Part shown: one piece after another, positions 12,501 through 22,150 of the stretch
Layout of the letters: every line of letters starts with the position of its first letter
How positions within the stretch are numbered: the stretch's first letter is position 1
Source of the DNA: Membranipora membranacea
Taxonomy: Eukaryota; Bryozoa; Gymnolaemata; Cheilostomatida; Membraniporidae
DNA length: 64,000 nucleotides
Reading direction: 5' to 3'
NCBI GenBank assembly: GCA_914767715.1
Contig: OU612073.1
Span: 25,234,001 to 25,298,000, forward strand
Program-made: the position numbers and the translations under genes
The notes under the pieces: model-generated
Seen by the model: only the letters and a program-made list of their open reading frames with translations
Told to the model about the DNA's origin: nothing
The model's database searches: none

Positions 12501-12805
12501 GTTGCCCATGTTGTGGTGGTTGGCACAGCGGTCGTTGGCTCTGTGGTAGTTGGCCATGTTGTTGTGGTTGAACCAGTGTTTGTTGTTGTAGGCCATGCTG
12601 CGGTGGTTGACCCTGTGTTGGTTGTAGCAGTTGTTGGAGTAACAGTTGACACAGTAGTTGGTACTGGTGTGGTGGTTGGCACAGTTGTTGTTGACTCAGT
12701 GGTAGTTGGCCATCTTGTTGTGGTTGAGGATGATGAAGATAATGTCACAGCTTGACTCAGTAATAGGATCATGTACAGTATTCTCTTGTTATGAAGACAT
12801 CCCAT
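361..12805 (-). CDS. MUC4-like secreted or surface mucin (mucin repeat-NIDO-AMOP-VWD), partial at 3' end
   Basis: Ten coding exons in order: 12805-8857, 5744-5551, 5352-5073, 4783-4590, 2974-2881, 2717-2529, 1891-1723, 1547-1370, 804-681 and 507-361. All borders are AG/GT, and phases agree at every junction. Summed length leaves phase 1 at 361, so at least one more exon lies beyond base 1. The start ATG at 12805 opens a signal peptide (hydrophobic core YMILLLSQAV). Next come about 1290 residues of Thr/Pro/Trp repeat, then NIDO, AMOP and the beginning of VWD. This domain order is that of vertebrate MUC4, whose later EGF and membrane parts would lie outside the window. The likely role is a heavily O-glycosylated surface or secreted protein. 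The mucin exon (ends phase 1) can splice directly to the NIDO exon at 5744 (starts phase 1). Extra exons from the degenerate repeat at 6.5-8.2 kb cannot be excluded. Confidence 0.8.
681..1891 (-). CDS. AMOP domain exons of the MUC4-like gene
   Basis: Three exons: 1891-1723, 1547-1370 and 804-681. The pattern fits an AMOP domain (adhesion-associated domain of MUC4 and other proteins). There is a first Cys-Gly-Met-Trp segment (LECGMWAITQNP), then TPCPQNWWQVWWDF, then YNMGCYRS with RQKCCYDWTWGSPTF, and finally YGYQKCCVESIGMCKLFY ending in RPSSDGTGYIP. The paired CC motifs and the Arg-Pro...Gly-Tyr-x-Pro end are typical of AMOP. Exon ends 2, 0 and 1 join without frame conflict, and the last leads directly into the VWD exon. 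Confidence 0.78.
2285..2528. repeat. Two adjoining minisatellites (36 bp x4, 15 bp x6) next to a splice donor
   Basis: Four copies of a 36-bp unit start at 2285, 2321, 2357 and 2393. Six copies of a 15-bp unit (GTAACTCGGTCCAGT) follow from 2430. The last 15-bp unit runs into the donor of the NIDO exon ending at 2529; on the minus strand the unit resembles the intron start GTGAGTTACAC. The array therefore seems to have grown out of the first bases of the intron. Confidence 0.85.
2529..5744 (-). CDS. NIDO domain exons of the MUC4-like gene
   Basis: Five exons: 5744-5551, 5352-5073, 4783-4590, 2974-2881 and 2717-2529. Features fitting the nidogen-type NIDO domain, in order, are VGVVFFDDRYYNAYI with ICSNGMISF, then YGHFSPMWGRSDE (the Pro-x-Trp-x-Asp region), FVLVVTWINLADDV, NHFQAVLISDGVYTFIKYNY, and a final strand-rich part SVAVAGYNGADIDMD. 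The domain is extracellular in nidogen, alpha-tectorin and MUC4. A second in-frame acceptor 21 bases upstream of 2717 (after TTGACAG) would add seven residues. The introns are clean except for two minisatellites below 2528. Confidence 0.78.
6535..8238 (-). pseudogene. Degenerate second mucin-type repeat region (Thr-Ser-Ala-Gly-Pro units)
   Basis: Minus-strand reading gives an 18-bp theme encoding TTSAGP, seen clearly at 8188-7990, 7611-7440 and 7380-7250. The Thr/Ser-rich reading jumps between frames and meets stops, and a tRNA-derived SINE interrupts it at about 7000-7228. A usable acceptor (CAG before 8238, phase 1) and a possible donor (after 6534, phase 1) are visible, so parts could still be optional exons of the MUC4-like gene. 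I could not build one continuous open exon. It is best read as a decayed repeat inside the large intron between the mucin exon and the NIDO exons. The same sequence gives misleading plus-strand Val/Gly/Pro frames. Confidence 0.5.
6990..7228 (-). mobile_element. tRNA-derived SINE (family 1, copy in the mucin gene)
   Basis: On the minus strand a tRNA-like head holds box A (TGGCTCAGTTGG, about 7223-7210) and box B (GGTTCGAATCC, 7170-7160). A body of about 160 bp follows. The 5' and 3' parts of the presumed acceptor stem do not pair, so it is not a working tRNA gene. The body shares ACTGCAGTC, a CTACTGGG segment and GACCTGCCTGCAAAC with the element at 29311. This marks one SINE family. Confidence 0.75.
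8857..12805 (-). repeat. Mucin VNTR exon: signal peptide plus Thr/Pro/Trp tandem repeats
   Basis: A single 3949-bp exon starts with the signal peptide and ends at a GTGAGT donor (8856-8851), phase 1. The protein repeats short blocks TTTVP, TTTTWP or TTTTWS, and TNTGS, with TVTTATTNTGS spacers; nearly every second or third residue is Thr. At DNA level the blocks are 15 and 18 bp and group into longer near-identical units, for example around 8950-9120, 9960-10130 and 11700-11960. Such Pro/Thr-rich arrays are O-glycosylated in mucins. The regularly spaced Trp is unusual for a mucin repeat. Two other frames through the same DNA are also open for over 3 kb, one sense and one antisense. This frame is preferred because it has the signal peptide, the donor site and the phase match to the NIDO exon. 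Copy number probably varies between individuals. Confidence 0.8.
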
Positions 12806-14237
12806 CTTGCAAACTCTACAATGTCAACGAATACACATGACATACACAAGTTTGATTAGCTAAATTCACGTGTTTGTAAATGCGCAATCAATTTAAAAGT
12901 TTGACAGTACTCATAAATTTTGTTTATAACAGTGCCAAAATCTCGAAAGGTGCTCAAAATAGTTATATATATATATTATTTACATACGAAAAGGGGATTC
13001 TACCATTTTCGGACAACCAATATACCTGATATTATGATGTAAGGAATTCAGTTCAGGATCTGTTGATTTAAGGCGCTGACTCTAAGAATTGATGTTTTGT
13101 TTGATATTCCAATAATAATTCTTTTGTTCAAAAAGAATTTGTCTGAAGAACATTGTTTCGATCAAATAGATATTCATCCTTCTCCGAACTTTGTAAGTTA
13201 GGATTGAATTCAGAAAAGAAATATGCAAATGTATGCTCATACTGTTTAAAGGCAGAGCCTAGAAAAAGGTAGGTGATCTTGGAAATAACTCAGATCAATG
13301 TGATACACAAATACTTTATATTCACATATTATTCTCTTTTAGTTACTTTTACTAGATCCCGGAGCTGTGTGGTAAGCAGGATGACCATTCTTTAAATTAC
13401 TTAATGTTTAAGGCATATTTGGATAGACAGTCTGCACTAGAAGAGAACTGCTTGAATAGATAGCAAACAATCATGCAATTGTAGGGAACAATAGCTTTGT
13501 CAGAATAGGAATGTTCGAGAACTCTTTAGAAAGATGGCAAGACATTGTTTGCAGACACAAAGCGCATGGTGCAATAATGTCAAACTTAAAGCAGAAATGA
13601 TAATTGCAGGGTAACCATTATATATCATTTTAAAAAGCTCAAAAAGTTATATTAGCTCGTAGGTTCTCAAGATGCTGACAAATTCTCAGAATTTCAAAGA
13701 ATTATTAAAAATTATTTTTTGATTTTGAAGTTGTCTCTCAACCATAGGCTCCAAGTCTGCAGTGGAGCCAAAAGCTAAGATTTTACATCCAATTCCAAAT
13801 GATCAAGTAGTATAAGCCATTTATGGATGAAAGATCTCTTTTTTTGTATACTTAATTCCCTTCTTTCTTCTGCTCTTTTACTTCCGCATTCTGCAGGGGA
13901 GATAAACCCTGGGAAGACCTCAGAGTTTGAATCATTTTTGGCAGGTATGGTGCTCACTAGGTCCATATATTGCTACTCACAGTATTAAGAGCATTCCAAT
14001 GGTACAAAATACATTTGTCATTTCTGTTTTAAACCGACTCCTAATATTGCATAAGATCGATATATGCTGGGACTATATAAACAACTGCAGAGACACCAAA
14101 CATCAGCTCATCTAGGAATAGCTTTGGATAAGGTTGTGTTATGCGCAATCTTTTTGGGTTTTTTTGGAATAATCATAATTAAATAAATGTATAATCGATA
14201 TCAGAACATTGTGAGATCATTGAATTACTCAGAATCT
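12806..14237. other. No gene seen upstream of the mucin start
   Basis: This stretch should hold the promoter and 5' UTR of the MUC4-like gene. Apart from short AT-rich runs (about 12966-12985) I see no diagnostic promoter element, repeat or coding exon. Confidence 0.5.
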
Positions 14238-14248
14238 ATGCGTATTGA

Positions 14249-14591
14249 GAGTTGTGAGTATAGGAGTCAGGAGTGGTCTAATGGTTAAGGGTGCGGACTT
14301 GTGATCTTCGAGGTCCAGGTTCGATTCCCGGAACCGGCGTTTATTTCTGATTTGGGACTGGCACACTATTCATCCTAGCCAGGTCCTTGCGGAACGGGAC
14401 TGAAAATACCGGAGGTCCACTGTGTGTTTGCACACCCCACACACAGTAAAAGAACCCCCTCTGCCTCTTCGATATAAAGAGTAGCCAGATTTCCGGCGGG
14501 CATGGGTATAGGGTGCGGCATGAGTACTATGGGTCCCGGTACCTGTACCCAAGAGAGGAAAACTCTCTTCGCTTCAAAGATGATGATGATG
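14249..14591 (+). mobile_element. tRNA-derived SINE (family 2) with GAT tail and 11-bp target-site duplication
   Basis: The tRNA-like head has box A around 14272 (TGGTCTAATGG) and box B GGTTCGATTCC at 14318-14328. The body runs to a (GAT)n tail near 14578-14591. The 11-mer ATGCGTATTGA occurs just before (14238-14248) and just after the tail (14592-14602), as expected for a LINE-mobilised insertion. The frames in this stretch are not protein genes. Confidence 0.8.
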
Positions 14592-16221
14592 ATGCGTATT
14601 GAATTCCGGTCGAAGGTAGCGAGGAGCATTTTGTCAGAGAAATTGAAGAGGTAAGTTTATCACAGTAGTGAAAACTCTTATAAATTTTGCGTGGCAATAT
14701 TTGAGGTTGAAATTCCTTTGATAACATAATTATTATAAGTCTCCAGTTGAAGGCAAAGTTAAGTCCTTGACTATATTGACTGATCATCGATTATAATTGT
14801 TGAATCTCCATTGTTACTGCCCAAACTGCCTGTGCTGGCATGTCCCGTCCCGGCCGTTGTGTTGGCAGTGTGCCCGTGGTTTTGGGCTTGGCTATTTACT
14901 CAAAAACCCAGTTGCAGTAAAAGCTATCACCAAGCTTGCCAGTGCTTTGTTTATCACTTATTTTATTCTGACTGCACAATGAATAAAAAGTTTCAGTATC
15001 ATATCGTTTTCCAGACACACCAGTTGATAATTTTTGTGCTCGTAATATAAAACCTATATTCAAAGTGTAATTATTTCTATGTTTGCTGCTTTTTCTATAC
15101 ATCAAAGGATGTAATTTGACCAGCGTATTCCTCAAGCAGCAATCTGCAAACTGTCGCAGTCAGCGTAATGATTCAGATATGTGTTAAAACTTATTACTGT
15201 ATAACTGTATCATACTTGTCTAGTATTTTTCATACACGATATAGATGTTGTTGAATTGTCCTGACAAGCATTTAGCCAGATGAATATCGGTTATTTCTTA
15301 GCCAGGTCCTTGCGGAACGGGACTAAAAATACCGGAGGTCCACTGTGTGTTTGCACACCCCACACACAGTAAAAGAACCCCCTCTGCCTCTTCGATATAA
15401 AGAGTAGCCAGATTTCCGGCGGGCATGGGTATAGGGTGCGGCATGAGTACTATGGGTCCCGGTACCTGTACCCAAGAGAGGAAAACTCTCTTCGCTTCAA
15501 AGATGATGATGATGATGCGTATTGAATTCCGGTCGAAGGTAGCGAGGAGCATTTTGTCAGAGAAATTGAAGAGGTAAGTTTATCACAGTAGTGAAAACTC
15601 TTATAAATTTTGCGTGGCAATATTTGAGGTTGAAATTCCTTTGATAACATAATTATTATAAGTCTCCAGTTGAAGGCAAAGTTAAGTCCTTGACTATATT
15701 GACTGATCATCGATTATAATTGTTGAATCTCCATTGTTACTGCCCAAACTGCCTGTGCTGGCATGTCCCGTCCCGGCCGTTGTGTTGGCAGTGTGCCCGT
15801 GGTTTTGGGCTTGGCTATTCACTCAAAAACCCAGTTGCAGTAAAAGCTATCACCAAGCTTGCCAGTGCTTTGTTTATCACTTATTTTATTCTGACTGCAC
15901 AATGAATAAAAAGTTTCAGTATCATATCGTTTTCCAGACACACCAGTTGATAATTTTTGTGCTCGTAATATAAAACCTATATTCAAAGTGTAATTATTTC
16001 TATGTTTGCTGCTTTTTCTATACATCAAAGGATGTAATTTGACCAGCGTATTCCTCAAGCAGCAATCTGCAAACTGTCGCAGTCAGCGTAATGATTCAGA
16101 TATGTGTTAAAACTTATTACTGTATAACTGTATCATACTTGTCTAGTATTTTTCATACACGATATAGATGTTGTTGAATTGTCCTGACAAGCATTTAGCC
16201 AGATGAATATCGGTTATTTCT
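14376..16221. repeat. Recent 923-bp tandem duplication (two copies)
   Basis: Copy 1 is 14376-15298 and copy 2 is 15299-16221, with a constant offset of 923. I noticed only two substitutions: GACTGAAAAT against GACTAAAAAT near the start, and TATTTACTC against TATTCACTC. The unit begins inside the SINE body at 14376, so copy 2 contains a headless SINE. All ORFs in it occur twice and none resembles a known protein. Confidence 0.95.
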
Positions 16222-19200
16222 GTTTCATGTGGCGCAACTTTTTGATTTGATCCGATAATTCATAATTGCAGTCATATTTATCCTTATTACCCAGAATTAT
16301 ATTTCCATCAAACTTTAGAGGGTTGTTTTACTTTCAGAGCATGGTCAACCACTTGTTGAGACTCAACCACATCACCACTCAACCAATTTGACTGTCTGGA
16401 ATTGTGACTGAACATCAAAAGATAGTAACAGTTGTGCTTCATAGTTTTAGATTCAATTTTAATAGATGTAGCACCCTCAAGAGACAACTTCAAAGTGTTT
16501 TACTGAGCAGGTTAAAAATATTCTTATTTGCTTCTGTGTTGTTAGAGAAATAGTTATGTTGCATTTATGGGTATACTCATACTGCAACAAGTAACCATAG
16601 ATAGAAACTGATAGAAAGTTGGATAATAACCCATAGTCAGAGAAGTGATATAATTATGAAAGACAAAAAAGATTTCAGAAGGGATATATGAGCTATATCT
16701 CGGTTTAGGTCTAGTTTGGTCTAATTGCCTGTATTTGGAGCAACTGGAATGTAAGCAATTGGATAAAAATTGATCTAATTTTGGGGTGACTTAATGTTTT
16801 CTAGCACAAATATTCACTGGCTAAAGTATTACAAGAGGTTGTGGGTGAAAGATTCCTTGTGAAAATTTGACCTTGGTGTAGAGTGATAACAGAGGATGGA
16901 ACATAGCTGATGATCGATCATTTTATGATTAGGCTTCTTCGAAACAATTGACAGGCTATCACTCGATATTGCAGTTATTCACTATGTTCCCTTACTTTGG
17001 TAAATTGTGGTAAGAGATCATGGGCCCATTCAAAAATGAAATACACAAGACTGTGTTGCTTCACATTTTCACATTTCACTAATTTTCCAAAGAGGTACTC
17101 ATAATTCCAATAACTATGGCAACTATCAATGTAAAACAAAGTTTATTCAGAGACAAATGTTTTTGCTGCCTTTACAAGCTGGTCCCATACTATTACTTAC
17201 ATTTATATTCCACTCGTTATAGATCTGACAGTATAGCGGTATGTGGGTTTACTCCATCAGTAAACACTCAGTGTGGCAGCTGAAAGTAAACGGCTCCAAT
17301 ATTAAAACTAAACAACTTAATTTTGTTTGGATACATAGTTGACTAGGAATGAAAACTAGTGCGCCAAATAAAGTATTTGTATATCAACTTGCAGGGATGC
17401 AGGCTGGTGTAGTGGTTGGGACTTGTAAACGGCTTCGCAATATAAGGGTTGCACGTCCCATGCTGTAAATGGAAGTGAGTTCTCCGTAATAAATAAACAA
17501 GCAAATTTGCAGATTAGGTTGAAAAGTTGACAGCATCATGAGAACAAAAAGACTCTGACAATCTTGTCGTTAGGTAAGCTCGCTTTAGTTATGAACTACA
17601 TGATTCCCAAACATTCTATGAAAACTTTAAAAATACAAACCATAAACACAAAGTGAACTATTTTAGGGTTTAAGATTAAATTGTACCTTGTAAGAAGAAT
17701 AATGACCAGTAAGGAGAAAAGTCGAATCACTCTGTCAATATCGAGCAGCAGCAGCACTTATTGCAACTTCCTCTCTACTCCCTATCAGTAAATGTATTTA
17801 CTTTTAAAACCCCTATACGAATTAACAAAACAGAACTGAACAATGGGTTATAATTAGCCTTTTCAATGAGGTGAGGTCTGAAAGGGCCGAAAAAATTAAA
17901 ATAAATATAAGTATAATGCAAGAGAGTTAAAATAATAAACCTATTAAGGTAAGGATTAACAGCATTAAGTTGTTAAACAAAGCCATTCATAGTTTGTTTT
18001 AGGAACACATTAGGTCAAAGGTCAAGAGATCGGACCACGATAATTTTGTTAACATATTATATCTAGACCCAGGTGTTTTGATAGCACATTATAGATGATG
18101 TCGTATAGACTAACTGTACAGCTGTATCTATATGGTAGTCTCCTGTTCTCAGTGCTTATAAATGTAATGGCTTGCAACCTGGTTGTGATGATAGCCATTT
18201 GTGGAGGTATGTGCAACAAGTAAAGAAAATAACACTGGGTTATATAAGTATGACCTGTCACATCAAGGCAAGAACGACTGAATTTTCCTCATTCTCGTGG
18301 TATTCAATGATATGACAAAATAACATAAGGAACTCAAAACATTGAACTGACAATTAAGCTCATTTACAAATCGTGCATATGTAGACAGTATATCATATTT
18401 TATCCTGATACAAATTTTTTCCCCATGATATTTAATTAAAATCATGTATCCTTTTCCAATAGCATTAACAATCTTTTTAGTTGATCATTCATACTCTAAA
18501 AATGAGTATGAGAGCATTAGATCGCCATGCCAAGGCACTGACAGTTATATAATAAGATAAAGGAAAATGTCTTTTGGTGTGGACCTTTCTTCCTTTACGA
18601 GCAAGAGAAAAACCTCCTAGTGAAGAAATAACACTCAAGTATTTTAATACTTATCATGTTGCTGTATGTAATATTGGGTGAGTAATAATTATCACCTGAA
18701 CCAAGTCGAGAACATCTTCAGTTGGCTAGCGTTGAACACTCTTCTAAGAGTACTGAGAGCTTTTACTCGATACGATCAGGCACATATGGCCAATTAATGC
18801 ACGTTAGATAGGGAATCTAGTGTACTGAAAATATTTGGCTGGCTGTACAGAATACAAGAAAACAAGGCAATCGCCCTCGCCGCAAGAACAAGCACAACTT
18901 CTGTTGAAAGATAAATGATTGGCCTTTACAGGTACCCTGTTTTGATCGTTTGTAGTTGCGCCCACAAGAGTTAATTCATTATTTTTGAAAGCGACTACTA
19001 TTTATCTACTTCTCTGAGAACTCTAAGGAGCAGGTTATTGTACAGGAAAATTGAATTATGCTCAATCACAGTGACAATAACTACCTTGCTACGCAATCAC
19101 GACCATCATTTAAAAGGCTACACTATTGGTAATGCAAGTCCATACAATAAGAGTTCCAAATATGATTTGTAATGGGGAAAAAAACATGCTTAAACCGCAG

Positions 19201-20040
19201 TTAATTATGGCCAATGCTAGCGTTTTATAAAAGGTAATTTATCGTTACACTACAATGTAATTTGCTTCCTGATTTCTGCGAAGATACAACATACAGTGGT
19301 GCGCCTACCACAGCACAACACACAGGTCTTCAGCTAGAAACCATGAGTCAAGCGCTGTTTCGAGGCCTTCTCTAGTACAACCTCCTCATGGCCGGCCCCA
19401 GCAGCATGAAGCCATCCCTGTGTGTTGATGAGCATCTCAATCAATCTCATCGATCCCTCAGTGCATTTTGTAAGTTTCGGTGGGTTGACATAATTGGCGT
19501 GTTTACGCAGTTGCGCAACCAGGGAGGCTGCCAACTCTTCATTGTTTCAGTGCAACAATGTTCACCCCATCATTCTCATACTCTAAGCCAAACCAGTGCA
19601 GGGAGGTTTGCTTTCCAACAACTCATCGGCGCAACATCGCTAATCGTCAAGGCACCCGCCCCTCGTGCCATAGTTCACTACTCAAATTCACCACATTGAG
19701 CATAGTACAACTCATACACAAGTCAGAGAGATGACTTGTTTGCGCTACAGCTAGTGGGCTGACTGTGATCTCCTGTCTCGCTCTGCCTGCCTTTTATGCG
19801 AGGGCCAAGCTTTTTATCCTATGTTTGTAATACCTTAAACTCAGACTCACTTTGATTTTTCACCCTGCAGAGATTAAACTAATTTAATTTGAGTATTAAA
19901 GGCATAATCCCGCTTAGCCTTCTACCCGAGCAGTTTGCTAATCATCACTTAATCCCCTCAGTCTAATCCTTACAAAGATTATAACAAAAGGAATTAAATG
20001 CTGGCCAACTCTACAAAACAAAGTGAGGGTGTTAAACCCC
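16222..20040. other. Intergenic stretch without a recognisable gene
   Basis: Only short, unrelated frames are present. A weak tRNA-SINE-like fragment occurs at about 17395-17510: a box A-like TGGTGTAGTGG and a decayed box B-like GGGTTGCACGTCC, followed by an AATAAATAAAC tail. The part at 19300-20040 may be the 3' tail of the retroelement at 20059, but I found no proof of that. Confidence 0.45.
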
Positions 20041-20058
20041 AGCTTATAAGCAATAGAA

Positions 20059-21065
20059 TTATTTAGCTTTTGTCTTCACACAGTGCTGTTGCCAAATCCA
20101 TGCAGATGCACTTTCTGCTTCATGTGCTATGCTTTTTGTGGTTTGTTTGCGTTCTCTGCTTGACAACCCAACTCTAGTCAGAAATTTGGTAGCTGGTCTA
20201 GCCATGAAACCATGGCAGCCAACTTCCACTGCGAATAATTCACAATTCCAACCTTTGTCTTGGCATTGTGTCACCAGATCTTCGTATCTTGTCAGTTTTC
20301 TCTCATGCGCATATGAGAGATTTTCTTCCCAAGGCACCGTCAATTCCATCAGTATTAGTGCTTTTTCTTTGTCAGACCAGACAATTAAGTCTGGTCTTGG
20401 GCTCGTGATCACAATATGCTGTGGCATGCTGAGCTGCTCTGTGAGGTCGCCATACCTGCCATTCTCCGCTGTTCATCAATCCCTTTTTGCGCAAAATCTT
20501 TTCACGCGCTTCACCACCAGCATTAGCACACTTTCAGGACTTGATTATGCCTATACGTGTATCTTCCCAGGCTCTGCGGGCAATTCGACAGTATATGTCG
20601 AAGTGTGCCCTTGGCCGAGCACTCGGCACATTTCGAGCTCTCGGTCAAATTCCAGCATACCAGGTTCGCCGGGGTCGGTAGTTGATCATAAGCTGCACCA
20701 ACCATAAAGCTGATCCTTTGTGGCTCCATCGACCACATTTCTGTCCATTTGAGCTGACGCTGCTCAACAGACTCCCAACAAGTCCACCTGCCTTGTTGGG
20801 CTTGGCCTACAGCTTGTGTCTGGTGGCGTTCCTCTTCCATCTTGCGCACCTCATCAACGACCATCTCCCGTCTAACCTTTGGGCTTTCCTTCGAGAACCA
20901 CCGGTTTGCTTCCCAGCCGATGCCATGACGTGCAGTTGTCACAGCACCCACAATCTCGCTAATCTCCAGTCGAGATTGGGCATCTCTGACAGTCTCTGTG
21001 ACAAACCATTTTTTACCAGTGTCAAGTGTACCAGTGTCAAGTGTAACCTTATAATAATTTATCAA
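20059..21065 (-). mobile_element. LINE C-terminal region with R2-type restriction-like endonuclease signature (decayed)
   Basis: Two minus-strand frames (21065-20523 and 20427-20059) belong together but are separated by a frameshift and stops. The first contains a Cys-x2-Cys-x7-His-x4-Cys motif (CAECSAKGTLRHILSNC) near its end, then GRYTYRHNQVL. The second begins with a conserved RPDLIVW segment, then after 14 residues from the PD pair a Glu (MELTVPWEE), then YEDLVTQCQDKGW and FAVEVGCHGF. A CCHC motif followed by PD-x(12-14)-acid is the layout of the restriction-like endonuclease at the C-terminus of R2-clade LINEs. The reverse transcriptase itself is not visible upstream, so the copy is truncated. 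Its clade is an inference. Confidence 0.65.
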
Positions 21066-21649
21066 TTTGCAAAAAAACCTTTTCTGCCTGGTCTTGTAGC
21101 CTGTTCCTTGTCTTTTGGAGCATCAAGTACACCTGGACCTAACTAAGATCAGAGTAGGTCTTCCAAACTATGGAACTTCATAACTAAACATTTGCACAGA
21201 TCACAGGGGAGCTATAAACTAAAAAAGCAAGCTGAAAATAAACGCAAGCTAGCCTGAAACCCTCTCACTATTGTTGTTAGTATGTCACCAAACAAAAGAC
21301 ACTGAAAGATAACGCAGATAGTTTTGCTACTCACCAGTCACGTCAGTGCAGCCATTTTAAATTATCGACTTTATCTTTCAAATTATCCGTTGAAAGCAGC
21401 CGCTCTATGTTATAGTATTTCGCATTTTAGGCGATTTTTATCCAAGACCATTAATGAATACTCAGCATGAGAAAAGAGCACACATCATCAAAAGCCTTCC
21501 TGTACTGTACTAATGTTTTTGAGGCTGTAGCTAGACATTGGAGTATTCGAGCAGCTGCCAAGGGGCCCCTATTTGTTCAAATGGAATGAAAATTTCGAAA
21601 ATGTATGTCAAATTCTTTCGTGCATGACACGGTGTTGCTGATTTGTCTT
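21066..21649. other. No gene seen
   Basis: This lies between two retroelement fragments that point in opposite directions. A 12-bp direct repeat (CAGTGTCAAGTG, twice, near 21018-21044) occurs at the edge of the minus-strand element. Nothing else was recognised. Confidence 0.4.
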
Positions 21650-22006
21650 GTATGGATCCCTGCTAGGAGACCTTTTTTAAAGACTTGCAAAATTCTTGTC
21701 AGACCTATCCTAGAATACTGCTAATCTATCAAGCAATAAGAATCATAATATCTACACCCAAAAAGTTTTCTGTCACAACTGGTAGAATATCCACCCTAAA
21801 AAGTAGAAGACATTTCCTATTTCACAAATTTACACATAAGAAAGTAGCCAAAACTAAAGCATCAAAGCATATTCTTCACCTGGTGCAAAAGTCCAATAAA
21901 CACCAACGCTCCCTTAGTAGTAACTGTTCAGTAATAAAACCTTCCTTGGGGACCCATTTTGGCAAAACAGCTCTCTTAAATCTGCTGCACAATTTCAGAC
22001 TGAAAT
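21650..22006 (+). mobile_element. 3' fragment of a jockey/CR1-like LINE
   Basis: The plus strand reads ARRPFLKTCKILVRPILEYC before a stop; V-RP-x-LEY is a conserved motif at the C-terminal side of many LINE reverse transcriptases. Further on, in another frame, come HQRSLSSNCSVIKPSLGTHF and GKTALLN, ending in a stop at 22006. That resembles the last segment of such proteins. Several stops and shifts show decay. Confidence 0.45.
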
Positions 22007-22150
22007 GAAGACCGCTGACAGCCTACTATCTTTTACAGTGTCTAGAAAAGCAAAAATCAACCACTGTTCATATCAAAGTTGTGCCAAAAAAAATGAACCA
22101 AAAAAGTGAATTTTTTTGCGGAAGAACATTATTGAATGATGTAACCTGTT

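Noticed and set aside
8862-12755. 1297-codon plus-strand frame, Val/Gly-rich
   Set aside because: Antisense shadow of the mucin array: pure repeat, no signal peptide, splice context or domain, whereas the minus-strand Thr frame has all three supports.
14375-16058. Paired small ORFs (79-86 codons) repeated at 923-bp distance
   Set aside because: They lie in a SINE body and in duplicated noncoding DNA; being present twice only reflects the tandem duplication.
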